NCBI RefSeq assembly: GCF_002081715.1
Contig: NZ_MUKP01000050.1
Coordinates: forward strand, 1-32,527
Reading direction: 5' to 3'
DNA from: Nocardia donostiensis
GTDB lineage: Bacteria > Actinomycetota > Actinomycetes > Mycobacteriales > Mycobacteriaceae
Length of the DNA stretch: 32,527 nt
Shown: positions 1 to 10,023 of the stretch, piece after piece
Numbering within the stretch: the first letter of the stretch is position 1
Layout of the letters: each line of letters starts with the position of its first letter
Translations under genes and position numbers: made by a program
The notes under the pieces: generated by a model
What the model was told of the DNA's origin: nothing
The model's input: only the letters and a program-made list of their open reading frames with translations
Databases searched by the model: none

Positions 1-414
1 GAACGGGCCCACTTCGCTGGTGGCGTTACCGCATCCGGTGGCCACCGCACCCGAGAACAACCGGACATCCGGCGGCACGTACGCCACGCCGGTCTGCTTC
101 GGCAGTTGCGCCGACCAGACGGCGTCCAGGCTCTGCGCGGTCAACACCACCCGGCAGTCCAGGTAGCGGTTGGCGTCCGCGCCGGTGCGGCAGCGTTCGG
201 GAGTGCCCTCGACCCCGGGCTGGGTCTGCTGCTGGTCCTGGGCCCCGGTGAACCGGCCGAGCACAGTGCCGGGATCACCGCCGACCAGCAGCGCCAGCAC
301 CAGGACGATGAGCCCGCCTGCGCCGCCGCCGAGTACCATTTTGCCGCCGGGTCCCGGTCCGCCGCCGGAAGAAGCGCGGTTCGGATCGATCTGCAAACCC
401 TCGTTGAAGGTCAT
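1..414 (-). CDS. Neutral zinc metallopeptidase (YpfJ family), N-terminal part only
   Basis: The gene starts at the ATG at 414 (minus strand) and runs off the left edge, so 138 codons are visible. The product begins MTFNEGLQID, followed by a Gly/Pro-rich stretch, one hydrophobic segment at about residues 27-45 (GGGAGGLIVLVLALLVGG), and an extracytoplasmic part containing RCRTGADANRYLDCR. This is the N-terminal architecture of the YpfJ-type 'neutral zinc metallopeptidase' proteins, which are membrane-anchored with the peptidase domain outside. The HExxH motif would lie beyond the window and cannot be checked. It is divergent from aspS, and M. tuberculosis has a similar protein (Rv2575) near aspS. 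The family is confident; the substrate is unknown. Confidence 0.8.
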   Translation of the reverse strand, partial: MTFNEGLQIDPNRASSGGGPGPGGKMVLGGGAGGLIVLVLALLVGGDPGTVLGRFTGAQDQQQTQPGVEGTPERCRTGADANRYLDCRVVLTAQSLDAVWSAQLPKQTGVAYVPPDVRLFSGAVATGCGNATSEVGPF

Positions 415-556
415 AGCGAATCCCTTGTCCGGTGACGTGTCAGTACAGCTTCCCACTGTCTCCCGCGATATCGGTTTCCACCCTGGCTTCGTGTCTCATT
501 ACGATGGCAACCGCATCCGGAGGACCTCCGGTACCACATCCGTCGAAAGGAATCCC
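415..556. promoter_or_regulatory. Divergent promoter region between metallopeptidase gene and aspS
   Basis: This 142-bp gap separates two divergently transcribed genes. For aspS, TACGAT at 500-505 fits the actinobacterial -10 pattern TANNNT and would give a leader of about 45 nt; no good -35 is seen. Between it and the ribosome site lies the palindrome CCGGAGG-A-CCTCCGG at 517-531. The aspS ribosome site is GAAAGGA at 545-551. On the minus strand AAGGGA precedes the ATG at 414. Confidence 0.4.
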
Positions 557-2377
557 GTGCTGCGCACCCACTTGGCAGGCTCGCTGCGAAGCGAGCAGGC
601 CGGTCAGACCGTCACCCTCTGTGGCTGGGTGGCCCGGCGGCGTGACCACGGTGGCGTGATCTTCATCGATCTGCGTGATGCGTCCGGGGTGGCGCAGGTG
701 GTATTCCGCGAAGGCGACGCGGCCGAGCAGGCGCATCGGCTCCGCGCCGAATACTGCGTGCGGATCGTCGGCGTGGTCGAACAGCGTCCCGAGGGCAACG
801 AGAACCCGGAGCTGCCCACCGGTGCCGTCGAAGTCAACGTCACCGAACTGGAGGTGCTCAACGAAAGCGCCCCGCTGCCGTTCCAGCTCGACGAACAACC
901 CGGTGAGGAGGCCAGGCTCAAGTATCGCTACCTGGATCTGCGCCGCGAAGGCCCCGCGCATACCATCCGGCTGCGGTCGAAAGTGAACGCCGCCGCCCGC
1001 GCCGTGCTCGCCGAGCACGAATTCGTCGAGGTGGAGACGCCGACCCTGACCCGCTCCACCCCGGAAGGCGCCCGCGACTTCCTGGTGCCCGCCCGCCTGC
1101 AGCCGGGCAGTTTCTACGCGCTGCCGCAGAGCCCCCAGCTGTTCAAACAGCTGCTGATGGTGGGCGGTATCGAACGCTACTTCCAGATCGCGCGCTGCTA
1201 CCGCGACGAGGACTTCCGCGCCGACCGCCAGCCCGAGTTCACCCAGCTCGACCTGGAAATGAGTTTCGTCCGCCAGGAGGATGTGATCGGGCTGGCCGAA
1301 GAGATCCTGGTGGCGCTGTGGGAGCTGATCGGCTATCGGATCCCGACCCCGATCCCGCATATGACCTACGCGGAGGCCATGCGCCGATTCGGCAGCGATA
1401 AACCGGACCTGCGTTTCGGGGTCGAGATCACCGAATGCACCGAGTTCTTCCGCGACACCCCGTTCCGGGTATTCCAGGCGCCCTACGTGGGTGCGGTCGT
1501 CATGCCGGGCGGGGCGAGCCAGCCGCGCCGTCAGCTCGACGCCTGGCAGGAATGGGCCAAACAGCGCGGCGCCAAGGGGCTCGCGTATGTGCTGGTGGGG
1601 GAGGACGGGACCCTCGGCGGCCCGGTCGCCAAGAACCTCAGCGACGCCGAACGGGCGGGCCTGGTCGAACACGTCGGGGCGCAGCCGGGCGACTGCGTGT
1701 TCTTCGCCGCAGGGCCGGTGAAGGCGCAGCGCGCGCTGCTCGGCGCGGCACGGGTGGAAATCGCGCGCAAGGTCGGCCTGATCGACGAGAACGCCTGGTC
1801 GTTCGTGTGGATCGTGGACGCGCCCCTGTTCGAGCCCGCCGAAGAGGCGACCGCGAGCGGTGACGTGGCCCTGGGCTACTCGGCGTGGACCGCGGTGCAT
1901 CACGCGTTCACCTCGCCCAAACCGGAATCGATCGACACCTTCGATACCGACCCGGGTTCGGCGCTGGCCTACGCCTACGACATCGTGTGCAACGGCAACG
2001 AAATCGGCGGCGGCAGTATCCGTATCCACCGCCAGGACGTGCAGGAACGCGTGTTCCAGGTGATGGGGATCAACCATGAGGAGGCGCAGGAGAAGTTCGG
2101 CTTCCTGCTGGATGCCTTCGCGTTCGGCGCCCCGCCGCACGGTGGTATCGCCTTCGGCTGGGACCGGATCGTCGCGCTGCTCGCGGGCCTGGACTCCATC
2201 CGCGAGGTCATCGCGTTCCCCAAGACCGGAAACGGTGTCGACCCGCTCACCGACGCGCCCGCCCCGATCACCGCCCAGCAGCGTAAGGAAGCCGGAATCG
2301 ACGTCAAACCCAAGGTCGACGGCGCCGTGAAAGCACAGGCGGGAAAGGCGGCCGAAGCCGAGCCGTCTGCGCGGTAA
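557..2377 (+). CDS. aspS: Aspartyl-tRNA synthetase
   Basis: This class II synthetase charges tRNA with aspartate in the cytosol. The 606-residue product has an N-terminal OB-fold anticodon domain (GWVARRRDHGGVIFIDLRD), motif 2 around R213-CYRDEDFRADRQPEFTQ, a bacterial GAD insertion, and motif 3 GIAFGWDRI near the C-terminus. It follows M. tuberculosis AspS almost throughout. The GTG at 557 is chosen because similarity starts at VLRTHLAG and GAAAGGA lies 5 nt upstream; the frame stays open further upstream without family similarity. In M. tuberculosis this enzyme is non-discriminating and also makes Asp-tRNA(Asn) for GatCAB. The same is plausible here but is not shown by the window. A hairpin terminator follows. 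Confidence 0.97.
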   Translation: MLRTHLAGSLRSEQAGQTVTLCGWVARRRDHGGVIFIDLRDASGVAQVVFREGDAAEQAHRLRAEYCVRIVGVVEQRPEGNENPELPTGAVEVNVTELEVLNESAPLPFQLDEQPGEEARLKYRYLDLRREGPAHTIRLRSKVNAAARAVLAEHEFVEVETPTLTRSTPEGARDFLVPARLQPGSFYALPQSPQLFKQLLMVGGIERYFQIARCYRDEDFRADRQPEFTQLDLEMSFVRQEDVIGLAEEILVALWELIGYRIPTPIPHMTYAEAMRRFGSDKPDLRFGVEITECTEFFRDTPFRVFQAPYVGAVVMPGGASQPRRQLDAWQEWAKQRGAKGLAYVLVGEDGTLGGPVAKNLSDAERAGLVEHVGAQPGDCVFFAAGPVKAQRALLGAARVEIARKVGLIDENAWSFVWIVDAPLFEPAEEATASGDVALGYSAWTAVHHAFTSPKPESIDTFDTDPGSALAYAYDIVCNGNEIGGGSIRIHRQDVQERVFQVMGINHEEAQEKFGFLLDAFAFGAPPHGGIAFGWDRIVALLAGLDSIREVIAFPKTGNGVDPLTDAPAPITAQQRKEAGIDVKPKVDGAVKAQAGKAAEAEPSAR

Positions 2378-2392
2378 TCGCGACCACAACAA

Positions 2393-2437
2393 CGACGAGT
2401 CCCGAGTCCGCTACCCGGGTGGTCCCGGGACTCGTCG
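2393..2437. terminator. Bidirectional hairpin terminator between convergent genes
   Basis: The arms CGACGAGTCCCG (2393-2404) and CGGGACTCGTCG (2426-2437) pair perfectly over 12 bp around a 21-nt loop. It lies between the aspS stop (2377) and the stop of the convergent membrane-protein gene (2456). There is no T tract, as is common in high-GC actinobacteria. Confidence 0.7.
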
Positions 2438-2455
2438 CCCTATTGCCGGTCGAAC

Positions 2456-3496
2456 TCAGACATCGGATACCGGACCACCGGTGAGCGTGCGATACGCATA
2501 GGTCACCGCGATCGCCGAAACCGGCCCCGCGATCAGCAGACCGAAACCGCACAGCAGCGCGCCCAGGAACGTCATCACGATCACCGAGCCGACCAGCAGC
2601 AGCACCGGCCAGATATTCGCCAGCACCAACAGCACGCTCGACCGGATCGCCTCAATCGGGCCCTCGTCCTGATCCACCACGAAATGCAGGGAGAACACAC
2701 AACCGATACCGATGGCGATACCGGGCACCAGGCACAGCGCCGAGGCCAGTGAGGTGGCCGAGAACGCCAACAGCGCGGTCAACAGTACGTTGCCGACATT
2801 CGGCAGATGAAAGTACGAGCCGAAAGCCGAGCGGTAGCCGTCTGTTTCGTACAGCGCCCCACGCACCAGCGCGGCCTGCAACAGCCACAGGCCGGCCATC
2901 ACCACCAGGAAGATCAGCACCAGCGGCACCAGCGTCGTCGGTTCGAAAATCCGCACGATCAGCACGAACAGCAGGTAGAGGACGAGCCCGAGCGAGGTCA
3001 CCGCGACCCACGGACCCGGATTGCGCCGGAACTTCTCCCACCCGTAGCTCAGCGAATGCCCGACATCGAGCGAACCGGGAACACCGGCCGCCGCCTGATA
3101 CCCGTAGATTCGCTGCTCCGGTGCCGGACCGGTGCCGGGAGGGCCGTAACTCGGTTGTTGCCCACCACCCACCGGAGGTGGTGGTAGCACCGGCCCGCCG
3201 TGTTGCGCCGCGCCAGGGCCGCCGAACAGCGGATACCCCGCAGCACTCGGGGATTCGTGCCGCGCCTGTGCGGCGCCGGCGTCGTACACCTGCGAAGCGG
3301 GTTGCGGTGGGGCGGGATAACCGGACGGTGCCGCTGGTTCCCGTGCGGTACCGCCGGATTCGGGCACCGCTGCGCCCGGCCGAGATTTGTCGAGATCCGG
3401 CTGAACCGGATGCGAAAGCGCGCCGGAAGGATCGCCTGCCCCACCCGGGCCGCCCGATCCAGTTGTGTCCGGCGCGGATTGCGGTGTGTCGGGCAC
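2456..3496 (-). CDS. Proline/glycine-rich multi-pass membrane protein (Rv2560-like)
   Basis: The 346-residue product has a Pro/Gly/Gln-rich, probably disordered cytosolic N-terminus of about 155 residues. Hydrophobic segments follow at roughly 162-182, 188-210, 237-270 and 288-333, about five membrane spans. This architecture and its place between aspS and rarA match M. tuberculosis Rv2560, annotated as a proline- and glycine-rich transmembrane protein. The start is a GTG at 3496 with AAAGG about 10 nt upstream. The gene converges on aspS and is divergent from the kinase-like gene. The function is unknown; no catalytic motif is visible. Confidence 0.8.
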   Translation of the reverse strand: MPDTPQSAPDTTGSGGPGGAGDPSGALSHPVQPDLDKSRPGAAVPESGGTAREPAAPSGYPAPPQPASQVYDAGAAQARHESPSAAGYPLFGGPGAAQHGGPVLPPPPVGGGQQPSYGPPGTGPAPEQRIYGYQAAAGVPGSLDVGHSLSYGWEKFRRNPGPWVAVTSLGLVLYLLFVLIVRIFEPTTLVPLVLIFLVVMAGLWLLQAALVRGALYETDGYRSAFGSYFHLPNVGNVLLTALLAFSATSLASALCLVPGIAIGIGCVFSLHFVVDQDEGPIEAIRSSVLLVLANIWPVLLLVGSVIVMTFLGALLCGFGLLIAGPVSAIAVTYAYRTLTGGPVSDV

Positions 3497-3686
3497 GGCG
3501 GCAGACCTTTCGGCTCAGCTGGTTTGCGGTGTGGCGCACAGCAGTTGACGTCGAGAAAACCCGACCGGTGCAATCGTGTCAAGCACGCGGCGCGGCGCGC
3601 GCAGGGTACCCGGACACGCCCGACGACGCGGAAAGGTTGCTCAACCGCTCACAAGAAGAGACCGAAAGCGAGTAACTTGGGAGACG
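3497..3686. promoter_or_regulatory. Divergent promoter region
   Basis: This 190-bp gap holds the promoters of two divergent genes. On the + strand TAACTT at 3673-3678 (TANNNT) ends only 8 nt before the ATG at 3687, consistent with a leaderless or very short leader transcript, although GGGAG at 3679-3683 could also act as a ribosome site. No convincing -35 is seen. Confidence 0.35.
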
Positions 3687-4856
3687 ATGACCGCACTATT
3701 GGCCGAACGCGCCACCGAAGTCGTGTCCGCAGCACAACAGTTGCTCACAAAGCGCATGGGTGCTCCGGTGAAGCTGAGCGACCCCATCGAGCTCAGCGGC
3801 AGTGGCAGGACAACCGTCCTACGTGTGCGAGTTGCAGAGAACGCGTTCTCGCTACCCCGCACCCTGATCGTCAAACAGGTACGCGGTGCCACGCCGGGCC
3901 CGAAAAACGTGACCATCACGCCCGGCGTCGCCAGCGTCGACTCCGCCTTTCTCCGCGAAGCGGTGTCCTACCAGTTCACCACCGCGCTCAGCCGGGAACA
4001 GCGGCCAGGCGCCTACCTCATCGCCCACAGCCTGCCCGAACGGCTGCTCGTGCTCAGCGACCTCGGTGAGAACACCAAACTCACCAACGTGCTCCGGGCC
4101 AAGACCGAACCGGCCACCAGAAACGCCATGATGGCGTTCGCGCAGGCACTCGGCCGCATGCACGCCGCCACCGTGGGCCGCGAACCCGACTTCGTCGCAC
4201 TCCTGCGCCGAGTCGACGTCGCACACCGCGTCGACGGCATCACCCAGCAAGCCGAAGCCGCCGTCACCGAAGTGCCCCGCCTGCTGCACCGCGAACTCGG
4301 CATCGACATCACCGACGATGTCGCCGAACACATCGCCCATGCCGCCCGCCTCTTCTCCGGCGGCCGCTTCCGCGCTTTCAGCCCCTCGGACCTGTGCCCC
4401 GACAACGTCATCCTCAACGACGAAGGCGCCCGCATCCTCGACTACGAATGGGGCGGATTCCGCGACGCCACCCTCGACATCGCCTACGCCCTCGTCTCCT
4501 TCCCTGGCTGCCTGTGCGACGTCGAACTCTCCCGCGAACGCGCAGCACAAATGGTCGAAGCATGGCGCGCCGAAGTCGTCGGCGTCTGGCCCGCCCTCGC
4601 TGACGACACCCTGCTCGCCGAGAAAATCCTCGAAGCCCGGCTCATCTGGGTATGGCTCACCACCTACTGGTTCCTCCCCGCAGACCACACCCGAATCGCC
4701 GCCGCCCGCGAACACGGCCTGTCGGTTCCCCGATCGGAAGCCCTGATCAACCGATGGGCCGCCCTCGCCGAAGACGCCCGATGCAGCGGAAACGACGCCA
4801 TCGGCGACCTCGCCGAACGCGTCTCCGCCGAACTAGAGGAACGCTGGGCTGTGTGA
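3687..4856 (+). CDS. Phosphotransferase of the aminoglycoside/choline kinase (APH) fold
   Basis: The 389-residue protein ends in an APH-like kinase lobe. The catalytic-loop region reads FSPSDLCPDNVIL, with D235 in the catalytic-base position and N240 in the metal-binding position. It is followed by ILDYEWGGFRDATLDIAYAL, in which D252 corresponds to the second metal aspartate. In the usual HxDxxxxN signature the histidine is replaced by proline. The N-lobe lysine could be K in LIVKQ. The ATG at 3687 is chosen because it follows GGGAG and a -10-like TAACTT, and the upstream open frame is arginine-rich and unlike the family. The substrate cannot be told; resistance to aminoglycosides should not be assumed. 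It appears monocistronic, followed by hairpins. Confidence 0.75.
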   Translation: MTALLAERATEVVSAAQQLLTKRMGAPVKLSDPIELSGSGRTTVLRVRVAENAFSLPRTLIVKQVRGATPGPKNVTITPGVASVDSAFLREAVSYQFTTALSREQRPGAYLIAHSLPERLLVLSDLGENTKLTNVLRAKTEPATRNAMMAFAQALGRMHAATVGREPDFVALLRRVDVAHRVDGITQQAEAAVTEVPRLLHRELGIDITDDVAEHIAHAARLFSGGRFRAFSPSDLCPDNVILNDEGARILDYEWGGFRDATLDIAYALVSFPGCLCDVELSRERAAQMVEAWRAEVVGVWPALADDTLLAEKILEARLIWVWLTTYWFLPADHTRIAAAREHGLSVPRSEALINRWAALAEDARCSGNDAIGDLAERVSAELEERWAV

Positions 4857-4859
4857 TTT

Positions 4860-4884
4860 GGCCGCGCCTCCGGCGCGGCGGGTT
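4860..4884 (+). repeat. 25-bp hairpin repeat, left copy
   Basis: The copy begins 4 nt after the kinase-gene stop and contains CCGCGCC-TCC-GGCGCGG (4862-4878), a 7-bp stem that could act as a terminator. It matches the reverse complement of 5317-5341 at 24 of 25 positions. Confidence 0.75.
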
Positions 4885-4977
4885 TGCGGCCCCCTGGTGG
4901 CTCGCGTTTCCGCACCCGCGACTCGCGCCTTCGGCGCATGCGCTGCGGGTGCGGAAACGCGAGCCGGGCCGCAAACC
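4881..4977. repeat. Long interrupted inverted repeat (cruciform candidate)
   Basis: The inner arms at 4899-4919 and 4945-4965 pair perfectly over 21 bp. The outer arms GGTTTGCGGCC (4881-4891) and GGCCGCAAACC (4967-4977) pair over 11 bp. They are separated from the inner arms by 7 nt on the left and 1 nt on the right. The loop carries a further small hairpin, GCGCC-TTC-GGCGC at 4925-4937. It may end kinase-gene transcription, or it may be a copy of a dispersed palindromic element. Confidence 0.85.
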
Positions 4978-5316
4978 GGACGGGGCTGGGGGAGTGGGGG
5001 CGGGGCTGTTGGTGGTTTGATGCTGCTAAGGCGGGAACCGAGCCGGGCCCACAACTGGGCGGATTGGGTGAGCGCGATTGGGGCGATTTGGAGCGGCGCG
5101 AGAGGGGGCATGCAACCTGACGGCCGAGACCGGTCCCGCATCGACGCTGCCTCACACACTGACTGGCTGAAGGCGAAAGAACGAGACCAGACTGTCTGGG
5201 GCGTGAGGGCGGTTTGTGCTGGACCGACCGGATGGAGTTTGAACCAACAATCCGAGACGGTCTCACTCCAACGTCCCTTACCTGCTCACCCAGCCCCGTC
5301 CAGGGCGAGTCTTACG

Positions 5317-5341
5317 AACCCGCCGCGCCGAAGGCGCGGCC
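5317..5341 (-). repeat. 25-bp hairpin repeat, right copy (inverted)
   Basis: It contains CCGCGCC-GAA-GGCGCGG (5323-5339). In reverse complement it equals the left copy at 4860-4884 except in the loop. It lies just upstream of the rarA -10 and would overlap the -35 position. Confidence 0.75.
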
Positions 5342-5352
5342 ATCCAACACAG

Positions 5353-5358
5353 TACGGT
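5353..5358 (+). promoter_or_regulatory. Putative -10 box of rarA (leaderless)
   Basis: TACGGT fits TANNNT and ends 7 nt before the rarA ATG at 5366, so transcription would begin at or next to the start codon. There is no clear Shine-Dalgarno sequence, which agrees with a leaderless message. Confidence 0.4.
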
Positions 5359-5365
5359 CGCAGGT

Positions 5366-6721
5366 ATGAGCGAGGGACTGTTCGATGTGCCCGGTGGGGA
5401 GGTCGCGGGTCAGGTCACGTCGGGTGCGGATGCGGTGTTTCGTGGGGTCGGGGCTTCGGCTCCGCTGGCGGTGCGGATGCGTCCGGTGTCGTTGGACGAG
5501 GTGGTCGGGCAGCAACATCTGCTCGGTCCCGGGTCGCCGCTGCGCCGCCTCGTGGAGGGGGCGGGTGCGGCATCCGTGCTGCTCTATGGGCCGCCGGGCA
5601 CTGGGAAAACCACTCTGGCTTCGCTGCTGTCGCAGGCCACGGGGCGTCGGTTCGAGGCGCTGTCGGCGCTGTCGGCGGGGGTGAAGGAGGTGCGTGCGGT
5701 TATCGATGTGGCTCGTCGCAGGCTCACGGCGGGGGAGCAGACGGTGTTGTTCATCGACGAGGTGCACCGCTTTTCGAAAACTCAGCAGGATGCTCTGCTC
5801 GCCGCGGTGGAGAACCGTATTGTGCTGCTTGTCGGCGCGACCACGGAGAACCCGTCGTTTTCGGTGGTGTCGCCGCTGCTCTCGCGGTCGCTGGTGCTGC
5901 AGTTGCGTTCGCTGACCGAGGCCGATATCCGGGTGGTGTTGCGCCGGGCTATCGATGATCCGCGCGGTCTGGATGGGCGGTACACGGTGACCGATGCCGC
6001 GCTCGCACACATCGTCCGTATTGCGGGTGGGGATGCGCGGCGGGCGTTGACGGCGTTGGAGGCGTCGGCGGAGTCGTCGCTGGACGGCACTGTCGATGTC
6101 GACCTGGTGGAAGCCAGCATCGACAAGGCCGCTGTCCGCTATGACAGGGCCGGTGATCAGCACTACGACGTGATCAGCGCGTTCATCAAATCGATCCGCG
6201 GCTCCGATGTGGATGCTGCGCTGCATTACCTGGCCAGGATGCTCAGCGCGGGCGAGGACCCGAGGTTCGTCGCCCGCAGGCTGATGATCCATGCCAGTGA
6301 GGACATCGGTATGGCCGACCCGACGGCCCTGCAGACAGCCACGGCCGCTGCGCAGGTCGTGCAACTGGTCGGCCTGCCGGAGGCGCGGCTGGCGCTGGCT
6401 CAGGCCACCATCCATCTGGCGACCGCCCCCAAATCCGGTGCGGTGGTCGCCGCAATCGGCGCGGCCATGGCCGATGTCGCGGCGGGTAAGGCGGGCGCGG
6501 TGCCCCCGCATCTGCGCGACGGCCACTATGCGGGCGCGGCACAGCTCGGTAACGCGCAGGGCTATCGGTACCCGCACGACACCGCCGACGGGGTGCTCAC
6601 CCAGCAGTACCCGCCGGACGAGCTGGTCGGCGTCGACTACTATCACCCGACCGACCACGGTCACGAGCGGTCGGTGGCGCCTCGGGTGGCGAAACTGCGC
6701 CGTATCGTCCGCGGCGGGTGA
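5366..6721 (+). CDS. rarA: Replication-associated recombination protein A (AAA+ ATPase)
   Basis: The 451-residue RarA/MgsA/WRNIP1-family ATPase acts at stalled replication forks. Walker A is GPPGTGKTT (75-83), Walker B FIDEVHRF with D131/E132, sensor 1 GATTEN (157-162), and an arginine-finger region LLSRS (R174). The C-terminal tetramerisation part has the family signatures HYDVISAFIKSIRGSD, MADP, LPEARLALAQATIHLATAPKS and Y-P-H-D. The length is normal for the family. The ATG at 5366 follows a -10-like TACGGT directly. In M. tuberculosis the homologue (Rv2559c) also lies near alaS. alaS follows after 66 bp on the same strand. Confidence 0.95.
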   Translation: MSEGLFDVPGGEVAGQVTSGADAVFRGVGASAPLAVRMRPVSLDEVVGQQHLLGPGSPLRRLVEGAGAASVLLYGPPGTGKTTLASLLSQATGRRFEALSALSAGVKEVRAVIDVARRRLTAGEQTVLFIDEVHRFSKTQQDALLAAVENRIVLLVGATTENPSFSVVSPLLSRSLVLQLRSLTEADIRVVLRRAIDDPRGLDGRYTVTDAALAHIVRIAGGDARRALTALEASAESSLDGTVDVDLVEASIDKAAVRYDRAGDQHYDVISAFIKSIRGSDVDAALHYLARMLSAGEDPRFVARRLMIHASEDIGMADPTALQTATAAAQVVQLVGLPEARLALAQATIHLATAPKSGAVVAAIGAAMADVAAGKAGAVPPHLRDGHYAGAAQLGNAQGYRYPHDTADGVLTQQYPPDELVGVDYYHPTDHGHERSVAPRVAKLRRIVRGG

Positions 6722-6773
6722 TGGGCCTCACCGGCCAGATACCGGCCGGTGCAAACCGGGTGCGACGCACCGG

Positions 6774-6779
6774 TAGGCT
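6774..6779 (+). promoter_or_regulatory. Putative -10 box of alaS
   Basis: TAGGCT fits TANNNT and lies 8 nt before the GTG at 6788. No good ribosome site precedes that GTG, so a leaderless transcript starting near 6787 is plausible alongside read-through from rarA. Confidence 0.3.
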
Positions 6780-6787
6780 GGATATCT

Positions 6788-9462
<2,675 letters not shown>

Positions 9463-9466
<4 letters not shown>

Positions 9467-10023
9467 TGGGGGACGCCACCGCGCGCAACCATCCGGCCGA
9501 TCGGCCCGATCCCGGCACCGACCCGGGGCGGGGCAGGCGGATCGCGATCGACGTCGGCAGCGTCCGGATCGGGGTCGCCGCGAGCGACCCCGACTGCCTC
9601 CTCGCCACCCCGGTGGAAACCGTCGCGCGGGCGCAGCGCAAAGCCCGCTCGGCCGGCGCGGGCACCGATATCGCACGGATTGCCGAGATTGTGCGGGAAT
9701 ACGAAGCCGTGGAAATAATCGTCGGCTTGCCGCGTACTTTACGCGGGGAGAAGGGCACTGCCGCTACGCTGGCAATCGAGTTCGCCGAACGTTTGCGGGA
9801 GGCGGTGGCTCCGGTGCCGATCCGGCTTTCCGACGAACGTTTGACTACGGTGTCTGCTGCACGTGCATTGCGGGACAGTGGGGTTCGCGCACGCGGCCAA
9901 CGCCGGGTGATCGATCAGGCGGCCGCCGTGTCGATCCTGCAGGGATGGTTGGACGAACGGAGTTCGGTATTGAGGTCGGTCGAGGAAGCGGAGCGTCCCG
10001 CGTCGTCCGGGGACGATAAATGA
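9463..10023 (+). CDS. ruvX: Putative pre-16S rRNA nuclease, YqgF/RuvX family
   Basis: The 186-residue protein has an RNase H-like fold: IAIDVGSVRIGVA with D30, GLPRTLRGEKG, LSDERLTT, and VIDQAAAVSIL near the end. These carry the acidic residues expected of the YqgF active site. Family members process the 5' end of 16S rRNA precursor in E. coli. The first ATG (9463) overlaps the alaS stop by 4 nt; a second ATG at 9466 is an alternative. The order alaS-yqgF-mltG-aroE is the usual one in Mycobacteriales. Confidence 0.93.

Larger units (their letters stand above)
4857..5365. other. Repeat-rich gap between the kinase-like gene and rarA
   Basis: This 509-bp stretch has no credible gene; open frames in it lack family resemblance and ribosome sites. 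It holds two inverted copies of a 25-bp hairpin repeat at its edges, a long interrupted inverted repeat at 4881-4977, a G-rich run at 4979-5020, and a 13-bp palindrome CCAGACTGTCTGG at 5187-5199. The rarA promoter lies at the right end. Confidence 0.6.

Noticed and set aside
440..2392. Open frame of 650 codons antisense to aspS
   Set aside because: Composition is typical of a shadow frame; aspS covers it with strong family similarity and a ribosome site.
3687..4856. Antibiotic resistance gene (aminoglycoside phosphotransferase)
   Set aside because: Only the kinase fold and metal residues are supported. The catalytic-loop histidine is missing and nothing points to an aminoglycoside substrate or to horizontal transfer.
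5101..5280. Possible tRNA-like or small-RNA structure in the repeat gap
   Set aside because: I looked for a cloverleaf and a T-loop (GGTTCGAATCC-like) and found only short unrelated inverted repeats.
4858..5958. Long + strand frame running through the repeat gap into rarA
   Set aside because: It is out of frame with rarA, crosses the inverted repeats and has Gly/Arg low-complexity composition.
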